NCBI GenBank assembly: GCA_035686365.1
Contig: DASRZM010000079.1
Span: forward strand, 1 to 16,529
DNA: 16,529 bases
Reading direction: 5' to 3'
Origin: DASRZM01 sp035686365
GTDB lineage: Bacteria; Pseudomonadota; Gammaproteobacteria; Xanthomonadales; Xanthomonadaceae
The position numbers and the translations under genes are program-made. Shown piece by piece: positions 13,812 through 16,529 of the stretch. The notes beneath the pieces were generated by a model. It was not told the DNA's origin and did no database searches. It saw only the letters and a program-made list of their open reading frames with translations. Position 1 is the stretch's first letter; the number at the start of each line of letters is the position of its first letter.

Positions 13812-14753
13812 ATGTCGGACCCGATCCACGATCCATCGGCGGTGAACCAGACCGTACGTGCCAAGGTCCTGGGCGACCGCACCGTGGCGGTGGAGCCGCC
13901 CTCGCTGAAGGCCGAAAACCGGCCCTGGTGCCTGCTGGTCGTGGGCGGGGCCATGATCGGCCGCCATTTCGACCTGGGCGATGCCGCCCGCATCGGTCGC
14001 GAGGGCGATGTCGAGATCCGGCTGCCCGAGGCCAGCGTTTCGCGCCGTCACGCCCACATCTTCCGGAAGCGCGGCGCCTACTGGGTGACCGACCTGGGGG
14101 CGACCAATCCGGTGCGCGTGAACGACGTGCAGGTCAAGGAAGGCCCGCTGCTGGAGGGCGACATGCTCACCGTCGGCGACGTGGTGCTGCGGCTGCTGGG
14201 CCCGGACAGCCCCGAGAACGCGATGGTCGCCGCGCTGCACGAGCAGGCCAGCCGCGACGCACTGACCGGCATCGCCAACCGCCGCCATTTCCGGACGGCG
14301 ATGGACAGCGCTTTCGCCGCCAGCCGCGACGGCGGCGAGCTGGCGCTGATCGCGCTGGACGTGGACCACTTCAAGCACATCAACGCCCGCTACGGCCATC
14401 CGGTGGGCGACCGCGTGCTCACCGCCGTAGGTGCGCTGCTGCGCACGCACGCGCGCGCGGGCGACACGCCCGGGCGCATCGGCGGCGAGGAGTTCGCCGT
14501 GGTGCTGCCGGCCACCGGCCGCGAGGCCGCCATCGCGGTGGCCGAGTCGCTGCGCAAGGCGCTGGAGGCGCTGCACATCGGCGAAGCCGGCGAGCGCGTC
14601 CCGGTCACCGCCAGCTTCGGCGTGGCGGTGGCGCGGGGCGAGGACGACACGGCCGATGCGCTGTACGTGCGCGCCGACGCCGCCCTTTACGAGGCCAAGC
14701 GCGCCGGCCGCAACCGCGTGGAGTTCGGCAGCAGCGAGGGCGCGGCGGGCTGA
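13812..14753 (+). CDS. FHA-domain diguanylate cyclase (GGDEF)
   Basis: This is a 313-residue cytoplasmic protein with no membrane span. Residues 40-130 are an FHA phosphothreonine-binding domain: ARIGRE (59-64), LPEASVSRRHAHIF (71-84) and LGATNPVRVND (95-105). Residues 145-305 are a GGDEF domain: SRDALTGIANRRHF (147-160), LDVDHFKHIN with metal D183, active-site GGEEF (224-228), and a C-terminal ADAALYEAKRAGRNRV. An inhibitory I-site R215-x-x-D218 lies five residues before GGEEF, so product feedback is likely. It should convert two GTP to c-di-GMP, with the FHA domain coupling it to a Ser/Thr-phosphorylated partner. The ATG at 13812 is chosen because GGGGA (13801-13805) lies 6 bases before it; an ATG 6 bases upstream and one at 13713 are less well placed. 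No kinase gene is adjacent. Confidence 0.92.
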   Translation: MSDPIHDPSAVNQTVRAKVLGDRTVAVEPPSLKAENRPWCLLVVGGAMIGRHFDLGDAARIGREGDVEIRLPEASVSRRHAHIFRKRGAYWVTDLGATNPVRVNDVQVKEGPLLEGDMLTVGDVVLRLLGPDSPENAMVAALHEQASRDALTGIANRRHFRTAMDSAFAASRDGGELALIALDVDHFKHINARYGHPVGDRVLTAVGALLRTHARAGDTPGRIGGEEFAVVLPATGREAAIAVAESLRKALEALHIGEAGERVPVTASFGVAVARGEDDTADALYVRADAALYEAKRAGRNRVEFGSSEGAAG

Positions 14754-14851
14754 GTCGGCTGACCTGGCGCGATGCTCTGGCACCCGCGGCGGCGTGAACG
14801 CCCGCGCTGCCGCGGAGGAATCCACAGCCCTCGAATCTGCCGCAGCTCGAA

Positions 14852-14887
14852 GGCATCCGAGGCATCCGAGGCATCCGAGGCATTCGG
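14852..14887. repeat. 9-bp tandem repeat (GGCATCCGA)
   Basis: Three exact head-to-tail copies of GGCATCCGA are followed by one degenerate copy, GGCATTCGG. They lie in the 194-bp gap between the GGDEF gene and the comM remnant. The period is a multiple of three, but no recognisable protein spans it, so it is a minisatellite-like array. Confidence 0.85.
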
Positions 14888-14947
14888 GCGTCCAGCGATG
14901 AACCCGGTTGCGGACTCTTCGGAGCGCACACGCGTCGTGTCGCCGGA

Positions 14948-15139
14948 TCAGGTGCCGGCGGCGCATTCGGGCCGGTAGCCGATCGCCTCGCCCAGGTGTG
15001 CCGGGCCGATGCGGTCGGCGCCGTCCAGATCGGCGATCGTGCGCGCCACGCGCAGGATCCGTCGCGATGCACGTGCCGACAGCCGGAAACGTTCGACGGC
15101 ACGGTCCAGCAGTTCTACCGCCGCCCGATGCGATTCCGT
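14948..15139 (-). pseudogene. comM: C-terminal remnant of comM (YifB/Mg-chelatase-like AAA+ ATPase)
   Basis: Read on the minus strand, this frame gives ELLDRAVERFRLSARASRRI, then LRVARTIADLDGADRIGPAH and LGEAIGYRPECAAGT, ending at TGA 14948-14950. That is the conserved C-terminal helical segment of ComM/YifB, normally the last part of a protein of about 500 residues. Only about 60 residues remain. An in-frame stop (15140-15142) precedes it, and sequence to its right no longer looks like ComM. There is no start codon or ribosome site, so it cannot make a working protein. Full ComM is a hexameric helicase that aids branch migration in natural transformation. The remainder may have been displaced by an insertion, or deleted; a full copy may exist elsewhere. 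Confidence 0.8.
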
Positions 15140-15146
15140 TCACATT

Positions 15147-15161
15147 CCCGCAAGGTGCGGG
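15147..15161. repeat. Short hairpin at the comM breakpoint
   Basis: CCCGCA (15147-15152) and TGCGGG (15156-15161) pair around AGG. It lies within 20 bases of the place where ComM homology ends, so it could belong to an element end. It could equally be chance in GC-rich DNA. Confidence 0.3.
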
Positions 15162-15233
15162 TGAGAGGATTCACGCTCATGGCGCAGATTCTCTCATCAT
15201 ATGTTGCCTTGATACCTGAGTTGAGTGCCTCAA

Positions 15234-16529
15234 ATGGAGCAGTACCCGCTTCGCGCACTGAGTCTTCTTGCGTTCTTGCTCGCGCCGGTCGTCACCACAG
15301 CGGAGACGATCGTGGAGCGGGGCCATAGCGCGGTCTGGTACGACCCTGCGCGATCCGGCGAAGGATGGTTGGTCGAGATCCTGGATTCGGACCTGGCGAC
15401 GATCACCTGGTTCACGTACGACGAGCAGGGCAACCAGCGCTGGCTCTACGGCGTCGGTCACATCGAGGCCGACGAGGCGGGAAGCTACATACGCTTTGCC
15501 CAGCTGTTCTCCACCCACGGCGGACGCTTCGGGCCGGAGTTCGACCCCACCGACGTCCAGCACGTCACGGTGGGCGAAGCAACGCTGCGCTTCGCGGACT
15601 GCGAACGTGGGGTGTTCTCATACTCGGCCTACGACCAGACCCAGGCAATCGAGATCCAGCGGCTCTCCCGGACCATGGCCGCAGGATGCGCGCCGGTCCA
15701 TGGCGTGCCGGGGCAGCCCGTCTTCGAGTACGCCGGCCAGAGTGGAAGCTGGTACGACACATCCCACAGCGGTGAGGGCTTCCAGCTGCAGTGGTCCGAG
15801 GACAACCGTGCCCTCCTGACCTGGTATTCGTACGATACCGACGGCGACCAGTACTGGATGATCGGCACAGGGCAGTACGAGAACGGCCGGATCGTCTTTC
15901 CGGAGCTTTTTTCGACGCGTGGCGCACGATTCGGAGCGGGCTTCGATTCGACAGACGTCGAACTGATCCCGTGGGGCAGTCTGGTCTTTGAGCTCACCTG
16001 CAACGAGGGCACGGCCAGCTACGACTCCTCGCTGCCGGAGTTCGGAAGCGGTACGCAGCAGCTCTCGCGCCTCACGATCGCCGCCTCACTGGATTGCCCT
16101 TGGACGGCCCCGAAGCTCTCGGACCTATACAGTTTCTCGTTGCGCGAGCTGCCCGTGAGTGTGCCTGGTCATCACCTGGATCGCGTCCAGTCGAGGTCCA
16201 TCGCCGACGATGGTACGGTTGTTGGCGTAATCGGCACGGACGGGTCTGGAAACTTTCAGTTGCTTCGAATCAGGCCGGATGAGTCCGAGTGGCAAATACT
16301 GACGGCGGTCGAGGTGGGGTTCTGGCCTGTGACGATTGCGCCGAGTGGCGCGCACGTCGTCGCCAATCGTCAGGTCGCCCCGGATCCCAGCCGGGCTTAC
16401 GAGCCGTCTCTGTTCCGGTCCGATTCAGGCTGGGAGCCGCTGTGGAACCTGATTTTGAGTAATTCGCGGGCTAGTGGTTCGTCCCAAGATGCCTTTCACG
16501 TCGTGGGAACGGGCCGAAACGAAAGCGGT
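15234..16529 (+). CDS. Exported protein with tandem SGEGW modules (3' truncated by window end)
   Basis: The frame is open from ATG 15234 to the right edge, 432 codons without a stop. A signal peptide is likely (MEQYPLRALSLLAFLLAPVV, cleavage near TTA|E24). Residues 31-152 and 169-288 are two copies of one module: WYDPARSGEGW/WYDTSHSGEGF, then LLTWYSYD-type strands, a LFSTxGxRFGxxFDxTDV block, and a paired-Cys pattern (C123/C152, C256/C288) that may form disulfides. I have seen similar modules in secreted xanthomonad-type proteins but know no function. From about 320, SIADDGTVVGVIG and TIAPSGAHVVANR resemble HAF-type beta repeats. The ribosome site is weak, and an in-frame GTG at 15225 is an alternative start. 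Codon use is less GC-biased than in the genes to the left (for example CTT TTT, GGT ACG GTT GTT), which suits recent acquisition. Confidence 0.75.
   Translation, partial: MEQYPLRALSLLAFLLAPVVTTAETIVERGHSAVWYDPARSGEGWLVEILDSDLATITWFTYDEQGNQRWLYGVGHIEADEAGSYIRFAQLFSTHGGRFGPEFDPTDVQHVTVGEATLRFADCERGVFSYSAYDQTQAIEIQRLSRTMAAGCAPVHGVPGQPVFEYAGQSGSWYDTSHSGEGFQLQWSEDNRALLTWYSYDTDGDQYWMIGTGQYENGRIVFPELFSTRGARFGAGFDSTDVELIPWGSLVFELTCNEGTASYDSSLPEFGSGTQQLSRLTIAASLDCPWTAPKLSDLYSFSLRELPVSVPGHHLDRVQSRSIADDGTVVGVIGTDGSGNFQLLRIRPDESEWQILTAVEVGFWPVTIAPSGAHVVANRQVAPDPSRAYEPSLFRSDSGWEPLWNLILSNSRASGSSQDAFHVVGTGRNESG

Noticed and set aside
13661..14797. A 378-codon plus-strand frame with a purine-rich sequence before its ATG
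   Set aside because: It overlaps the FHA-GGDEF gene in another frame, and its translation is Arg/Gly-rich without motifs.
14852..14887. Tandem repeat considered as a CRISPR array
   Set aside because: Units of 9 bases are directly adjacent with no spacers, and there are no cas genes.

Overview
This is a very GC-rich gammaproteobacterial chromosome segment, most likely from the Xanthomonadaceae/Lysobacteraceae (Lysobacter-like). The evidence is the base composition, the short extragenic palindromes of the form GTGGGAGCGGGCC...GCCCGCGATC, the CvrA/NhaP2 antiporter, the secreted S9 peptidase, and above all a set of genes resembling what NCBI families call 'putative modified peptide', 'putative peptide modification system cyclase' and 'putative peptide maturation dehydrogenase', which I know mainly from this group. 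No rRNA, tRNA, CRISPR array or transposase was seen.

Bases 1-6625 hold a duplicated RiPP-like cassette. A cyclase-TPR membrane protein, cut by the left edge, meets a convergent 84-residue peptide gene at its 3' end. A SagB/nitroreductase-type dehydrogenase follows, diverging from that peptide gene, then a full-length second cyclase-TPR protein, then a second convergent peptide gene of 82 residues. In both cyclase/peptide pairs the 3' ends overlap (19 bp and 42 bp). The two peptides are paralogues with an acidic-helix leader, and both start behind the same 10-base CAGGGGGACA sequence. The cyclases carry an N-terminal class III nucleotide-cyclase domain, one membrane span, a FlgO/TolB-like domain and a TPR-like region that is probably periplasmic. 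The likely theme is a modified peptide linked to transmembrane nucleotide signalling. No YcaO cyclodehydratase, protease or exporter lies inside the window.

Bases 6701-13424 are minus-strand housekeeping genes: a CPA1 cation/proton antiporter with a degenerate TrkA-N-like tail, a GFA/CENP-V-like zinc protein, a CvrA/NhaP2 K+/H+ antiporter with a TTG start, and an exported S9 prolyl-oligopeptidase with a clear intrinsic terminator. Six copies of one REP-like palindrome sit in the gaps between them.

Bases 13425-16529 hold a 387-bp gap with a strong nested inverted repeat, then a plus-strand FHA-GGDEF diguanylate cyclase with GGEEF active site and an RxxD I-site. After it come a 9-bp tandem repeat and a C-terminal remnant of comM on the minus strand that stops abruptly near 15127-15142. 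Beyond that junction the base composition becomes less GC-biased. An exported protein with two tandem SGEGW/F modules begins there and runs off the right edge. The junction looks like an insertion or deletion breakpoint inside comM.
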